Part shown: piece after piece, positions 38,281 to 63,612 of the stretch
How positions within the stretch are numbered: the first letter of the stretch is position 1
Layout of the letters: every line of letters starts with the position of its first letter
Notes under the pieces: model-generated
The model's input: only the letters and a program-made list of their open reading frames with translations
Told to the model about the DNA's origin: nothing
Database searches by the model: none
Assembly (NCBI RefSeq): GCF_036417845.1
Contig: NC_089980.1
Span: 49,536,501-49,600,500, forward strand
Source: Apteryx mantelli
Taxonomy: Eukaryota; Chordata; Aves; Apterygiformes; Apterygidae
Length of the DNA: 64,000 nucleotides
Direction: 5' to 3'
Position numbers and translations under genes: made by a program

Positions 38281-38304
38281 AAAAAAAAAAAAAAAGGGGG
38301 GGGG
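38281..38304 (+). repeat. A15-G9 homopolymer junction
   Basis: Fifteen A residues are followed at once by nine G residues. This is a simple homopurine tract, prone to length error. Confidence 0.9.
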
Positions 38305-40006
38305 CAGGTTGAACAGAAAAGCTGTGTGAGGCAAGAGCTGTTCTGTCAGGTGTCAGCTGTGTTGTCCTGCCACCCATACTTCTTGCATCTTTCTTCTGAG
38401 ATCCTGTAGCATTAGTTACATATTGGCCGTATGTTCCTTCTGGTGTATGTGCAGGAAGGTATGGTGGAGCTGACACTCAACTTTAAAGCCTACTTCTGAC
38501 TGTCTAAAAGTACTTTAGAGAATAATTGATATTCCTCTTGAAACCGTTTTTTTTTAATGCTGCTTTATCTCAGGAAAGCAATGTTTTTGAAAGATGATTC
38601 ATGATGTTGCCTCCTCTTTCCACTTTCATAGACTGACTTCTATTCAAAGGGGTTTTAGTCAGTGGAGACTGCAGCTAGGAGATATTGAATTTAGGCTGCC
38701 TAGTTTTCCTGAGTTCATAGGCCTGCTCTAGCAAATGTGTATGTGTGGCAGGTTACAAGAAAAATCTCAAGAAATTGCAGGTGCCTGTTTTCAGAACCAA
38801 TATCTTCTTATGAATTAATTCATATATAACACTAAGTGTGTGGTCACTAAGCCTCTGAATGACTGAATAAAACCAAAATGATTTCTGGATTTAATGTTGG
38901 AGAATGCAGTCTCTTTCCAAGGCCAGGTTTGGAGCCTCTTTGCAAGTCTTTGAATGCTCTGAATTGAGAAACCTTTTCTCAGGAGTTCATGTTTGCTGGC
39001 TTTGGTGTGTGCTGTGGTATCTTTTAGCAAGAGAAGCTAAAGCTGCTTGAAAATGGGAAAAGAGGATTCTTGTCTCTGGGGTCCTCTGCCTACAGGGCCA
39101 GTGGGTGCTGACCCTTTGAAAGGTGACAAGCATGAGTTATGGGTTGTGACTGGATTATGTGACAAAAACGCTGATTATGTGATGAAAACACAGCTTCTTT
39201 AGTCAACGTGAAGCATTCCTGCTAACTCTGGGGAGTGCTTCCTCATTATTTATAACAAACACACTCTTATTCCTCATTTCATATCACTGTTTCTTCTGTT
39301 CTATCTCCCACCTTTTCTGCTCTTTGCTGACTGTGACTGTGGTGGATGGAGCTGGAGTGTGAGCATGTGTGGAAGGATTGCTGAAGGGAGACTGGTGGTC
39401 CCAGAGTAACTCTGCAGCCCTTCATTCTGCTTGGTGGGACTGCTGAAGTGTATTAGATAAAACAGAACCTCATCTTAATCCAGCACAGCAAAAGCAAAAA
39501 TGACATTAAGATCTTGAAAAGGACTTGTGTATTGAAACTTGATTGAGAATCTATCTGGAGGCCCAAAGGGTACAATGACAGAAAAGGCATGCAAACGTGC
39601 TATAACAGAAACAAAGATACTACTGAGGTGAAGTAGGCATATTCCAAGCCAATGCCAGAAACCTGAATTTCAGTCCCTTCAACACTGTTAGTTTTACTTG
39701 AATTCAGGCACTAAACATCTGTATGAAACAAGGATTTAGTTCCTCTTCAAATAATGGGCATTACTACAAATGGCCTTCTCATTTCTGCGGTGGATTAGAC
39801 CTTATTTGATATTAAAACATCACGGAGAGATTATAGATAGTATAAGGTAAGGCCTATCTATCTTTGTAAACTGACTCTGACAATAAGCAGTAGTCAATGC
39901 CATAGGATGAGGAGTTCAGGGCAGGTAGGCAGAGATTTCTCCAAGAGACACTCCCAGCCTCCTGGTGTTTGTGTTTCAGGTGCGTGCATGTGTGTATGCA
40001 ATATGC

Positions 40007-40039
40007 GTGTGTGTGTGTGTGTGTATAGTGGGGGGGGGG
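40007..40039 (+). repeat. (GT)9 microsatellite and G10 tract
   Basis: Nine GT units end at 40024, and a G10 run follows at 40030-40039 after a short spacer. Confidence 0.9.
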
Positions 40040-43000
40040 AGGGAAGAACAATCATCAAAACTGATCCTTTGCCATGAAACCTTATCTGTGACAAATTAGC
40101 ATTTAAAAGTGTCTGAAGCTTTCTGACCAGCCCTAATAATGACTAATGAGGATTTCATGAGGAGACTTGAAGAGAGAAAGACTCACTCCACATGCTCCCT
40201 GCTATCATAAAAGGCAGCGGAGTATTTCAAGAATGATATTCTCTTTTAAAGTAATGGTGTGTTAGATGTCAAACACTGAAGGCAGTGTTAATTGAATGTG
40301 GACAGGTTGAGGATATGCAAAAGAAACTCAGAAGCCTACTGTGATGGTCAGAAGTAGGGTAAAGCATGAGAAGAACAGCCAGAAAAGGACAGACAAGGCT
40401 GAAAGAGGGCAAACCTAGGAAAAGATAAATGTTTGTGTCCTGCAACACTGAAGGTGAAAGAAAAGGTTTAAATAGCTATCTCATCTCCAGGAAATTACTG
40501 CTATTTTAGCAGTGTCATATAAACATGGATTTGTCTGTGTACTTGGGGTAAGAGACAATTTCCTGCAACTTACAGGTAGTCTGAAGATGCCAGACCAACT
40601 CTTACAGCAGTTGGTATGACTGATCTCGATGTCCCCCTGAGGAAGGAACGAACAGGCACCGTGTCGTGCACTTCCGGAATTGCACAAAAGCCCAGGCAGG
40701 ATGGGCTCCCTGGGACCATCTGGTTCCCCTGTGAAAGTCTGTCCTCCTTTTTGTCACCCCTTGGAAAAGATGTCCATGCCCCCTATCCAGGGGAGAAAGG
40801 AACCATTGCAGAAAGGGAGGCAGTGGTGGGGAAAGGGCTGACCATTCTTGGCAAGCAGGAGAGAGACCAGGAGTGACTAACAGGAGTGAGGTGGAGGCTG
40901 GCTAAGTAAAATCTGAAAAAGCACAAACAAAAATGAGAGACCAGAGTAACTGATTAGAAGGGGTGAGTTGTAGATTGAGAGCATCCCAAATTGCTTTTGA
41001 GAGGGGAGACTGGTTTGGAGTGAAAGATATTTTAACTTTCTAAAGAAGTAACAGAGGTATGAGGAATGATGGATCCATATGATGGATAAATAAGTACAAA
41101 GAAAGCATGAGGAACTACATGTTATTTATGGGTAGATGCCACTTTCCAATTAAATGAAGGGAGCTTTTTTGTTTTGGTATATTTGGTGTATTTTTGAGAC
41201 CAAAAAAAGGGGCAATCTAAGGCAAGAGGATTTGTGGTTATCAACAATGATGCTAGGTATTTATTATGGCTGCCACTATTACACAAGTAGTAGCTTTGCA
41301 AATTAAAGCTGAAGTGCTTTAATTTGAACTTTCATGTTTCAGGAGCTCATATTATTTAATGTTCATTTTTATGATGTGGCTGGTATCTGCATGATCTGTG
41401 AAAAGCTGAGCTGAAGGCTCTTGCTATCTGAATTAAGGGAAGGCACAGCAATGGAGAAAGCATATTCCCTTAACTTTGCTCTTCCCCCCCCCCCCCTTAA
41501 AGTAGGAATAGGGAAGAGAGACACTCCTGAAACTTAGGACTCAAGGAGGACAAGTGAGCTCTTAGAGTTTTTCCCCAAACTGGGGCATTTGTGTAAGAAA
41601 CATGTATTTAACATATACAGCAGAAAACTTAATTTGCTTTTAGTGTGAAAATCAGGCATAAGGTTCCATGTCTATTTCAGTTATGTGTGTATTATGTGCT
41701 TAGTTTTATGAAAAAAGCTATTCTCACCACAATTAAATCACTTTATCTGAAAATCAGCTGGGATCTCTCCATTCATAATAATGGGTAGCAGCATTCTGTA
41801 GACTGAAAGCAGGGCCTTACTACACTTGTGAATATCTGTTTGATAGTGTAATTAATGGTACTCTATAACCAGGCACTTACTACTATGGTAGGCATTAATC
41901 CCCTAAAACAAAAGTTCAGCCTTCTAAGTGGTTTAATAAGGAGAGGAGCCTTTTCAGGTTGGTGATGTTAAAAAAAATTTCTGGGGTAAAAAAAAAAAGT
42001 GAGCTTCTATTTTAATACTCAAAACAAATTACAATTCTTATTTTATGTACTTGAGCCTTTATATACAGGCTTGAGTGCTTTGGGGTAAGTAAGTAATCTC
42101 TTGATGTGCCTCAAAGTCATTAGCTGTTTTGTTTCTCCATGGTAACAGGAGTATAATGCAGTATGAGCCTGTTACTGAAGTAGGCAGACATGACATTGTT
42201 CAGGAATGGGATTACGTGCGAGGACTGTAGCTCTAAGATGATTCTGAGCAAGGGCAGTTTTTAACACAGAAGTGCTGTGAATGTGTGCAGATGTGCTAAT
42301 TTAAGGCAATATTCAGGGATCAAAAATGGCAGAAAAAGAATCTATAGAGCTATAAAGTTTGCTCTGGTTGGATTATCAGACTAGGCTGATGAAGCTCTTC
42401 TGGAAACATGGCTCAATGTGATGAGGACTGTGCCAGATCAATGTTTAAATGTAGTGCTCTGCTTCAGGTTCAGATGCACTACAAGCCATAAAGACTCAGT
42501 GGTGTTTTGTTCAAAATTTTTAAATTGAAAGTTCACAAAAGAACATGGATGGAGGTGGGAGAGGCAAAAGATATTTAAATTATTGTAGAGTGGTCTGTAA
42601 ACTTCAGTAAGTAATCTTGCAATGTTAACTAGGTAAGCCCTGTTTACTTTTTGCTCCCCTCCATGGGAGAACAGTATATATCAGCAGACTAGTTTAGATA
42701 GCTCTTACATGAAGAAATGAAGAAAGGTAATAACTTACATCAGTGCAGCTTGATCATGCATTGACCTCTCCTTAGTACTGATGCCCTTTTATCTTTTTTT
42801 TCCTTGCCTTTTTCCCCTATTTAGATGACTCTGACCTACTCAACTGAGGAAAAATCTACTAACTTGCATTTATATAAGGAAAAGGTTGTGATAACCTTTC
42901 TAATCTGTACATATTGCATGAGGGAATTCTTACTTTCTCTGTTCCAACAAGACTTAGTGTAGTGATGGGTTGAGCTAACCTTGCAGATTGAGTCATGTTT

Positions 43001-44258
43001 CCTCTGAATGGATTCAGCTTGACTGGAGACAGAGCATTGTGTGTGCATGTGCTTAAGAGACTGTAACTTGTATAGTTAAAAACAGTGTCACTTCCTTGTC
43101 TCTCCTCCCTTTTCCTGAATGCAGGTGAACTTAGTATAATTTGTTCTGGTTCAGAAGGCCATGTGACCTGTTCCAATACAAGGCAACTTCATGCCAGTAC
43201 ACCTTTCCTACAATAGGGCTTTATACCAATCTTTTAGTTATTTAACTTGTGTCTTTTTAATTTTTAAAAGTAAGTGGAAACGAACTTTTTACTCACGCTC
43301 CCTAAGGAACCAGACTTGTATACTAATGCTTACCTCCTGTTCAGCTGTGCTGCTCTCTGCTGTTTCTTCTCCAGTAACTTTTGATCACACTAGAAAAATT
43401 CAATCAGTGCATAACTTGGTGGCTGAATAGAGAGAAGAGACCCAAATTAATGCTCTGCAGCAGGAAAGCTGGAGAAACAGCAGCTTGCTTGCAGCTGGAT
43501 AACTGATCAGCTCTGCATGAAGCTCCAAACCAGGGTTGCTTGTCTGACAGAGTTAATGCATGTGGAAAACCTTAGTTAGCCCTGTGGCTTGTGGACCAAC
43601 TTGGTCTGGTTACTGATCAGGTCCGTGCAGGCCTCATACTGCTGTAGCCTGTGAAGATATTGCTGTATAGTTCTACTTTTGTCCTTATGTAACTGTGCTA
43701 ACAGGGTTGAACCAGGGTAACTATTTTGAGTAGAAATATTTTCACTTTCACTGGAAATTGAATTGTCAAACCCTTTTTTTGTGCAGCGCGCTGCAGGCTG
43801 GGCCTGTGGAGGGTGCCCCGAGCGAGGGCCAAGGGGCTGCCGTGTGAGAGGCTGCGGCCCAGCACAGGGCCGGGGGGGGGGGGGGTGTCGAGCTGGGCTG
43901 GGGCCTCATTCAGGCTTCATCTTCCCTCGAGGGAAGAGTTGGGGCCTGGTGGAGCGCCGCCGCGGCTGATTTCCCGTGCGGAATGGCATATTTTGCCGAA
44001 AGCAAGCGGGCAGCAGCAGGACGTCTCGCCCTGCTTCCTGCTGCCGCCTGGCCCAACATGGTGCAAGTACAGCTGTCAGTGCGGAGGGGGTTATGCCGGC
44101 TGAGGCAGCTCCTCCTTTCCTGTAACTCCGCGGCGTAGACGCGGCCAGCCCGGACTGCCAGGGCCCCTTCTGCCGCTCCGGGCCCGGACGGCCCCGCCGG
44201 CGCCCCGCGCGGGAGAGCCGGCGGGGGCCGCCCAGAGCTGCTGCGCTCGGGCCTGTAT

Positions 44259-44300
44259 TTACGGTAGCGGCGGTGCGTGCGGCGGCCGTTACGGTAGCGG
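44259..44300 (+). promoter_or_regulatory. Paired 12-bp motif TTACGGTAGCGG in HNRNPU promoter
   Basis: Two identical copies of TTACGGTAGCGG lie exactly 30 bp apart (44259-44270 and 44289-44300), about 250-290 bp upstream of the start codon. I do not recognise the binding factor. Confidence 0.5.
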
Positions 44301-44322
44301 GGGGAGGAGGGCCTACGTGCGC

Positions 44323-44380
44323 GGGGGCGGGGCGGGCAGTGCTGCGTGCTCGGCCCCGCGAGGCGCGTCTCCCTCGCGAG
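44323..44380 (+). promoter_or_regulatory. GC box and CTCGCGAG element
   Basis: GGGGGCGGGGCGGG (44323-44336) is an Sp1/KLF-type GC box. CTCGCGAG (44373-44380) is the core of the TCTCGCGAGA element found in CpG-island promoters. Transcription probably starts near here, but the exact start cannot be read from sequence. Confidence 0.5.
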
Positions 44381-44552
44381 CTCGGTGAAAGGATTTGGCG
44401 CCAGGCGGGTCCGCTCTGCAGCTGCCGCAGCCGCACGAACCAGCCGCGCCACCCACCCACCGCCTCCCACCGGGGCCTCGACCCAGAGCCGCCGCCGTCC
44501 GCCCGAGCTCAGAGTCGCCCGCGCGCCGCCCAGGGACCGAGCCGCCGCCGCC
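44340..44552 (+). other. HNRNPU: Probable HNRNPU 5' UTR (start approximate)
   Basis: GC-rich leader with no ATG between about 44100 and the start codon at 44553, so the annotated ATG is the first one met by a scanning ribosome. It sits in a GCCGCCGCCGCCATGA context with G at -3. The frame is open upstream back to at least 44346 but has no in-frame ATG. Confidence 0.6.
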
Positions 44553-56999
<12,447 letters not shown>

Positions 57000-58080
57000 A
57001 TACCCAAATAAATGAACTGATACATATTTCTCCAAAACCTTCACAAGAAGTCGACTGTTTTCTTTAGTAGGCTAACTTTTTAAACATTCCACAAGAGGAA
57101 GTGCCTGCGGGTTCCTTTTTTAGAAGCTTTGTGGGTTGATTTTTTTCTTTTCTTTTTTTGTACATTTTTAATTGCAGTTTTAAAGTGATTCGTAAGAGAA
57201 CCTCAGCATTGTGCACGATAAGAGAATGTGTCAGTATTTCAGGGTTCTACATTTTATCTGTAAAATGTGACTTTTTTTTTACCACAACAAAAGTAAAACG
57301 TTGCTTTGTACCTGGTGTCTTTTTATTAAAGAATTTTCACCTTTTTCCCCCATTCCCCAATTTCTAAGAAACAGTCGTGAGTCATGTCACAATATGATAG
57401 AAATGTTAGCAACCAGATTCGTATAGAGGCTCCTTAGTAGCCCTCATGAATATCATGAGATTATGTAAAGCTCCATATTACACTCCATCCTCTCTATGAA
57501 GCTTCTGGGTGGGGAGGGGAGGAGGGGGAGGTAAAAGTTTCTGGCAATAACTAGGACTTTTTTGTAACATTTGGAATTCAATAAGATGTTGGGGCAAAGA
57601 GGAAACTTGGAGCTGAATAGTGAAGGTGGAGTGTATGTAGAAGCTCTTAAAGTTGTAAAACTTGGTTGCATTATTTGTGGAGGCTCAAACTTGTGAAGGT
57701 ACAACACCATAATTTCTTTTCCATTTGTTCTGCATTTTGATTCTGAAAAGAAGCTGGCTTTGCCCATTTCTTATTAAACAAAACTTGTTGTAAATCCGGT
57801 TGTCTAATGGGATCTATATGAAGTTAGCTGTGTGTCTGTATAACCCTTTCCCCACAAAATACTGTATACCTAGTGTGCTTGTAGTAGTTACTCCACCATT
57901 TTGTAAGCTAATGAAACTGTGAGTCACCCATTTTATATCTAATTTTTAATCATGTCAATTCTCAAATGGGTGTATCTCCTTAGCCTGCTGATTCCTTTTC
58001 TCTTTAAAGAAAGTGGGTGGAGAAATTTAACTCTAGACGTTTGTTTGCAATAAAATAAATTCATTTTACTCTTGTTTTGG
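57000..58080 (+). other. HNRNPU: HNRNPU 3' UTR (end approximate)
   Basis: AT-rich, U-tract-containing sequence after the stop. Possible early poly(A) signals are AATAAA at 57007-57012 (too close to the stop to be likely) and ATTAAA at 57325-57330. The best end is the overlapping AATAAA pair near 58050, followed by a GT/T-rich stretch. Confidence 0.75.
58049..58059 (+). terminator. HNRNPU: HNRNPU poly(A) signals (two overlapping AATAAA)
   Basis: AATAAA at 58049-58054 and again at 58054-58059. A T/G-rich downstream element (TTTTACTCTTGTTTTGGG) follows within 25 bp, as expected of a cleavage site. Confidence 0.75.
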
Positions 58081-61000
58081 GATTGTTGCCATCAAGGTCT
58101 AAAATCCCTTTAAGGCTATAAAGAGGAAGAGAATGTATAAAAACAAATGATGTTGGACAGTTTTTAAACTCATTACTATGTACATGCTGAAATACTTGTG
58201 TTTCTTTAAAAATCTAAACTGGTGGTTGCTCTGTTAGAGATCACATGTATAATCTCACAATTTAACATGGCTATATGTGTAGGGCAAAAGACTTGAGTTG
58301 CACTTGTGTCATGTAAATCCACTCTTCTAAAATAGAAATTAGGGAGGGAGTGGGGAAAGAAACTGGACAGGGAATAGGACAGAAGGAGGGTTGTCATGGA
58401 GAATGAATTCTGGAATTGAATGAAGAACTTCAGATTTGTTTAAGCGGCTATTTTGTTCAGGTATATGCTTTTGTAAAATTGTAGTGGCAATGTTAGCTAA
58501 CAATTTACTTGCATTTTAATGCCATAAAAGACAGGGAAGAGACATAACTGTCATGAACTGGAGTTATGGTATACATGTGACCATGCATGTTACTGCCAGG
58601 ATTTGGGACTTTGGATCTGTGTGCCAAGTTCCTCCTGGCAGCGTACAGGCTAGCAGAGGCTTCCCAGCAGCAGTGTAGATGTAGAGTCAATGTAGTGTGC
58701 TTGAATTTTTTTCAAATGTTAGTCAATTTCTAATAGTCTTTGGAAGTAAAGCTATAGTTGTGTTGCTCTTCTAGCCTTTCTAGCAGGTACCATACTGCAT
58801 ATTGACATTAAATATTCACAGCACCACCTCCTTGTTAATATTGCTTTAAATCAATCATCCTTCTGAACAAAAAAGTGTAAATTGTCTTTCAAGAAACACA
58901 ATGAACTAGAAATACAGGAAATCTAAACCTGAACCTGTTTTGCTGAAATGGAATTTTCTTTAGATTTGCAGAAAATCGTAGTGTAATTTAAATTCCTTCC
59001 TTTCCCCCCCCCCCTTCTCCCAAGAGCTAACACTTTGTATGGAGTGCTGATCCTTTGCTTATTTTGGTACTCTATAAAATTATATAGTCTTAAACTGAAA
59101 TATAAGAGCCTACACTTACTATGTGGTTGTAAAGTTTGTATTTTAATTCAAAAGTCTGGGGGGGTTGTTTAATTCTTCAAGGTGTGGTGTTTTTAAAAAA
59201 CAATACAACCCTTCCTTTTCAGTTTGTGGCAGTAGGTGTCTTAAAAGGAGTATCTGTTTCTACTAAAAAATTCCTGTATAAGAAAAGCTGTTTTGATAAC
59301 AGTTTTTGAGCAATAGCATATGTACTACCTGTGTTCTGATACACAGAAATCAAAAAAGCTTTAACATAAGCATAACAGGGGCACATTTAGTTAGGAAATA
59401 AGATATAAAAATCTAAATACTTGTCTTTTCCCCACTCTTTGCTTGTATTTATTACAGTAGAGCAGAGACCCTCACTTTCATGAGGCTTTTTTCAGCCTGG
59501 AGTTATCCATAAAGAATTCCTTTATTTCCATCCTAACTCAGATTATTCTGATAGAGGGGACTTGGTATGTGAAAATGGCTTGCATTTACCTAGAAAATCA
59601 CTCATAATTCAAAAAACTGAAAATTGCTTTTTGTGCTTAAAAGACAGTAAGAAACTTAGCTGATGGCTACAGAAATACAAGAGAAGCACAGCTGTATGTT
59701 ATCAAAAGGAGAGGGCTGGGCCATCTGGCATATTGAGTAACTTCAGCAGGCTTAGAAGGGCTTGTTTACATGAAGAAAAAGCACCCGCATTACAGCAGCT
59801 GCACTGCTGGCAGTGGTGGTGCAGATACTGGTGACGTGTAACAGACTTCTGTTACGAAGTACAAACCTGGAGAGCCTTGGAGCTGGTCTGGTAGCAGTGG
59901 AAGTGTGGTATTATGATTGTGCATCTATTATCAACAGTAGTAGTAAGAGGTTGCTACCAGTAATTATTATTTTTTTTTTTTTAAAGCAGACCTTTCCAGT
60001 TAAGTTGCCTCAATCCCTTTCATGTAAACAGTGAGGTCATTGCCACGTTGTGTTGCATGATGGACCTATGAGTACTTCAGCTGCAGACAGAAGGGAGGTC
60101 TATGCTGGGTATCTCATGAGGAAGCTCCTGGGGGGGGGGGGGGGGGTGAGTTGCCTTCTCTCTTTGCTAGTAACAGTAGCTGGGATACGTGAGACTTACC
60201 TGTCCAGGGCTGGGTGACAGTGTAACTGCAGGTACTTCCCTGGTGCGCTGTGGTACTGGCAAGAAGCTGTGTCCTAGGGGCTTAGAGAGCAGTAACTGCT
60301 GAGGAAAACAGGTGACCCCAGCCCCAAACCACTCTGGTACCTTTGAAGTGGACCCTCGGGTGGGGGGTGTTAGGGCTAGTTTGTGTTCTGAAATGCCCTA
60401 TGAAAGTCCCTGTCCCCAAATCCAGGCTTTTTGCCTTGGTGAACTGACTCCTGTAGCAGGCAGCACTGCTCATGTGCTGCACAGGAAGTGCTGAGCAGCG
60501 GTGTCAGCATGCGTGTGTGCACGTAGGAGTGCAATGTAAATACCACCTCCATTATGGGATGAGTTTCTTTTGGGATGTGTTACAGAATAATTCTTGATCA
60601 CTAAGAGATTTTCAGAAAATAGATTCTCTCTTGATGCCCTTCTCTATTTTTTTCTGATACTGGAATTCATTAAACTAGTATTTTGGTAATGCCATATGCA
60701 GTCCATGATACTTGCATTAAAAAAATTCTTCCTAGTGGTGTAAGCCACTTTTTTATCTCATTACTGTAACATGTTTTACTTATGTCTTTAATAGAAGTAG
60801 CTGATGAAGCCATCTTATAAGATTTGGAGATTTTTTTAATCATGACCTTTTAGAAAACTAGGTCAATGCTTTCTAAAAGCACAGCCTCAAACTAAGCCAC
60901 AAGAAATCAAGCTGAATATTATAAAAGGACATGAGTTACTTTAATACTTCTCCAATGTATAAAAGCCAAAAACTGGACTCTCACAAGTGAATAAGTGTGC

Positions 61001-62894
61001 TTATACCTTAATTCTGAACAAGTGAAATCCAAGTAAGTCTATTTTAAGCAGTTCTAGCCTGAAAGACTATGGAGGATGGGGACAGCTATAGGATGTCAAA
61101 AAAAGCTTCTGGAAAAGGAAAGCACAAACTCAGAAGAGCTGCTTTGTAGCTCAAGTGTTAACAACCCCCTTGTGAAGTTACAGAAGCACCCTTGTTTTGT
61201 CATGCAGAGTTCACCTAATCCTAGACAAAGTGACACCATTTGGAGGGGGGAGGCCTGTTTTTATTTTAACTGCAGGTTAGTTATTAGTTCTGTGCAGCTT
61301 TTCCCCCTTTGCTCAGTGACCAAGACACCAGCTGTCTCCTCCGGTGCAGTGGGCCTTTTTAGGGCTAGCAGTTGCATGGAATCAGTCAGCTGAAATAGGG
61401 ACTTGGCCAGAAGTGAATCTAGATTGGACTCTTGCCTGAGTTAGTCTTTCTGCCAGTACTGGGAGCGGCAGGAAGATTTGGCAATGAATAAATAACTGCA
61501 TAAACTCAGTTTCAGTTTAAAAAAGTGCAAAATGCTTAATAATACTGTAAACTTAAAAAAAAAAAAAAGAAAGAAAAAAGCAAACAAAAAAAAAAGTAAT
61601 ATAATTAACTTTCTCATGCAGGTGATATTGATATTAGCCACTGTTTACCAGTACTAGTATTTTAGAAAAGCTTTTTATTTTCATTTCTGGTTTAGTAGGC
61701 AATCTTTGATCTGCAGAAAAATATTGGTCCTAAAAGTTACTGAAATTGAAATTGAGTAAGGGAGCTTAGCCAAGTTTTTCCTCAAACTTTGTCATGCTTA
61801 GAAAAATGTTATGACTTGGTAGTGCCAAAGAAGATGCAGTTTGCAGTAAACTATACTGGAACTGCCTCTTGGTTAGCACACAAGGATTGAAAGGATGCTC
61901 ATTTTCTCAGTGTTAATTCTCCCTTAGCTAGGATCAGATGTCTGCGTACCAGGACATCTGTGATGACTAATGTGTCATAAAAACGCAAGTATATGCTTTC
62001 TGGTCTGAACGTGGCCTTAGTTTGTCACATTAGCCTACATTAGGTCTTCCAGTGCTCTTAGCTTGGGAGGTTTTCCCCTGAGTTCTAGCAAAAATGTATT
62101 TGCATTTGACATGTGGGGAGATCTGTGCTGGAGTGGAAACCAGTTCTGAAATGGTGCAGAAACATGACAAAGTTTTATCATAAAAAGGGCCAGAATAATA
62201 CTAAAAAATTCCCTAGGTGTAACTGCATGCTTAAAATACCAGTGTTTTCCAAATGTAAGACATATGAAAGACTTGATTTTATTTTCTACATGTAACCTAT
62301 TCAGAAACAGGTTAAATCTGTGTTTTCAAAGGGCTCTGGTGAACTTTCGGCTTTGTGGGGCTGTTGAGCAAGTTGATAAGATAAGTCCTTGTATTATAAA
62401 AGGACTTTTGCCTTTGTGGTAAGAAGGTAGCAAGAGAGGGGGGAGAGGAAATGAGTAAGACGAGCTGGAGGGATTTGTTGTAATTTTTTTTTTCTAAAAG
62501 AAATGACACTTAGGGCTTGTTTACATTGTTCTGTGAAGCAAGATTTGGAGATAATTGAGCTAGCAGAGACCTGAGCAAGCAGGTCTGCATACAGCAGCCT
62601 GGATCTACGTGCAGGCTGCGAGCAGCAGAGCCGCATGCGTGAAGTCTGACTGAGCCTGCGTTGTGGGTGCTTTTCTCTTTTCTACTTTGTATTCCCAGCT
62701 GCTGCTAGAGCACATGCAGAGCTCTAGTGTTTGGGGATCTCTAACGCAGCCTGAGAGCAGTTCTGTGTACTTTGTCATTATGGTTTTAACTCTTGGAAAA
62801 CTAAATAGACTGTGATTTGTGTGGTCAGTCCTCTGCACTATGTCAAGCTGCTTCTGCCTCAGATCTAGGGCAATCTCTGTCTCTCAGTAGACGA
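58081..62894. other. Intergenic DNA downstream of HNRNPU
   Basis: AT-rich, with homopolymers C11 (59004-59014) and G17 (60130-60146) and an A-rich tract near 61555-61596. No exon was recognised on either strand. It may include longer HNRNPU 3' UTR forms. Confidence 0.65.
60130..60146 (+). repeat. G17 homopolymer
   Basis: Seventeen consecutive G residues, able to form a G-quadruplex and hard to sequence accurately. Confidence 0.95.
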
Positions 62895-63612
62895 CAGGAT
62901 TGTAGACGCGTTGTTCACAAGGGACCTCGGGAGATCATCTAGCCCAGCCTCCCACTTGAAGCAGGACTGTCACTAGCACTTGATCGAGTCAGCTGTGGCT
63001 TTGACTAGCTGAATCTTGAAAACCTGCAAGGATGGAAATTATGCAACCTTTCTGGGCAACCTGTTCCAGTGCTGTACCGCCCTCTTAGTGAAAAAAAGTT
63101 TGCCCTACTACTTAATCTAAACCTCCCAAGCTAGAGTCTGTGGCCATTGCCCCTGTTACATTATCTGCCACTACTAAGAGGAGTTTGGCTCCATCTTTGT
63201 AACTATCCTGCAGGTAGTTTTAGGCAGTTATTAGCTCATGCTATAGCCTGCTCTTCCTCAGACAAGTCCAGCTCCTTCCACCTTTTCTCCAGAGGACGTG
63301 CTCTTGGCCTCTGAGCACCTTGGCAGCCCTTTGCTGGACCTTCTCCAGATTTTCAACATCCTTGATGGCCAAGAGGCCCAAAGCTGGACAGGAGAAATCC
63401 ATGCACTGCCTCAGCAGCATCACATAGGGGGGGGATAAGAGCTTCCCCTGATTTGTTGGCCCCGTACTTCCTGATGTAGCCTAGTATGTGGTTTGCCTTA
63501 TGTGCAGTGAGAACGTTGTTGGCCTGTTTTCAACTTGGCATCCACTGTAAGCCCTATCCTTTTCAGCAGGGCTTCTATTCAGTCAGTTGGTTCCTAGCCT
63601 CTATTGTACACT
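62895..63612 (-). mobile_element. CR1 LINE fragment, minus orientation, diverged
   Basis: From AAGGGACCTCGGGAGATCAT onward this reads as the reverse complement of a CR1 3' end. It continues through the GGGCAACCTGTTCCAGTGCT block, the CTGGACCTTCTCCAGATTTTC block and the ATCCTTTTCAGCAGGGCTTC block, which belong to the C-terminal part of ORF2. Many substitutions and small indels break the frame, so it is an old, 5'-truncated copy. Both ends are approximate. Confidence 0.88.

Larger units (their letters stand above)
34831..43769. other. Intergenic DNA between EFCAB2 and HNRNPU, second part
   Basis: Mixed composition. A moderately GC-rich block at 34800-35155 is followed by an AT-rich palindromic patch (35163-35230). 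Simple tracts include A15-G9 at 38281-38304, (GT)9 at 40007-40024 followed by G10, and C13 at 41484-41496. No exon or mobile element was recognised. Confidence 0.65.

Noticed and set aside
44346..44552. In-frame extension of HNRNPU upstream of the ATG
   Set aside because: The frame is open but the only start there is GTG; the ATG at 44553 matches the family N-terminus.
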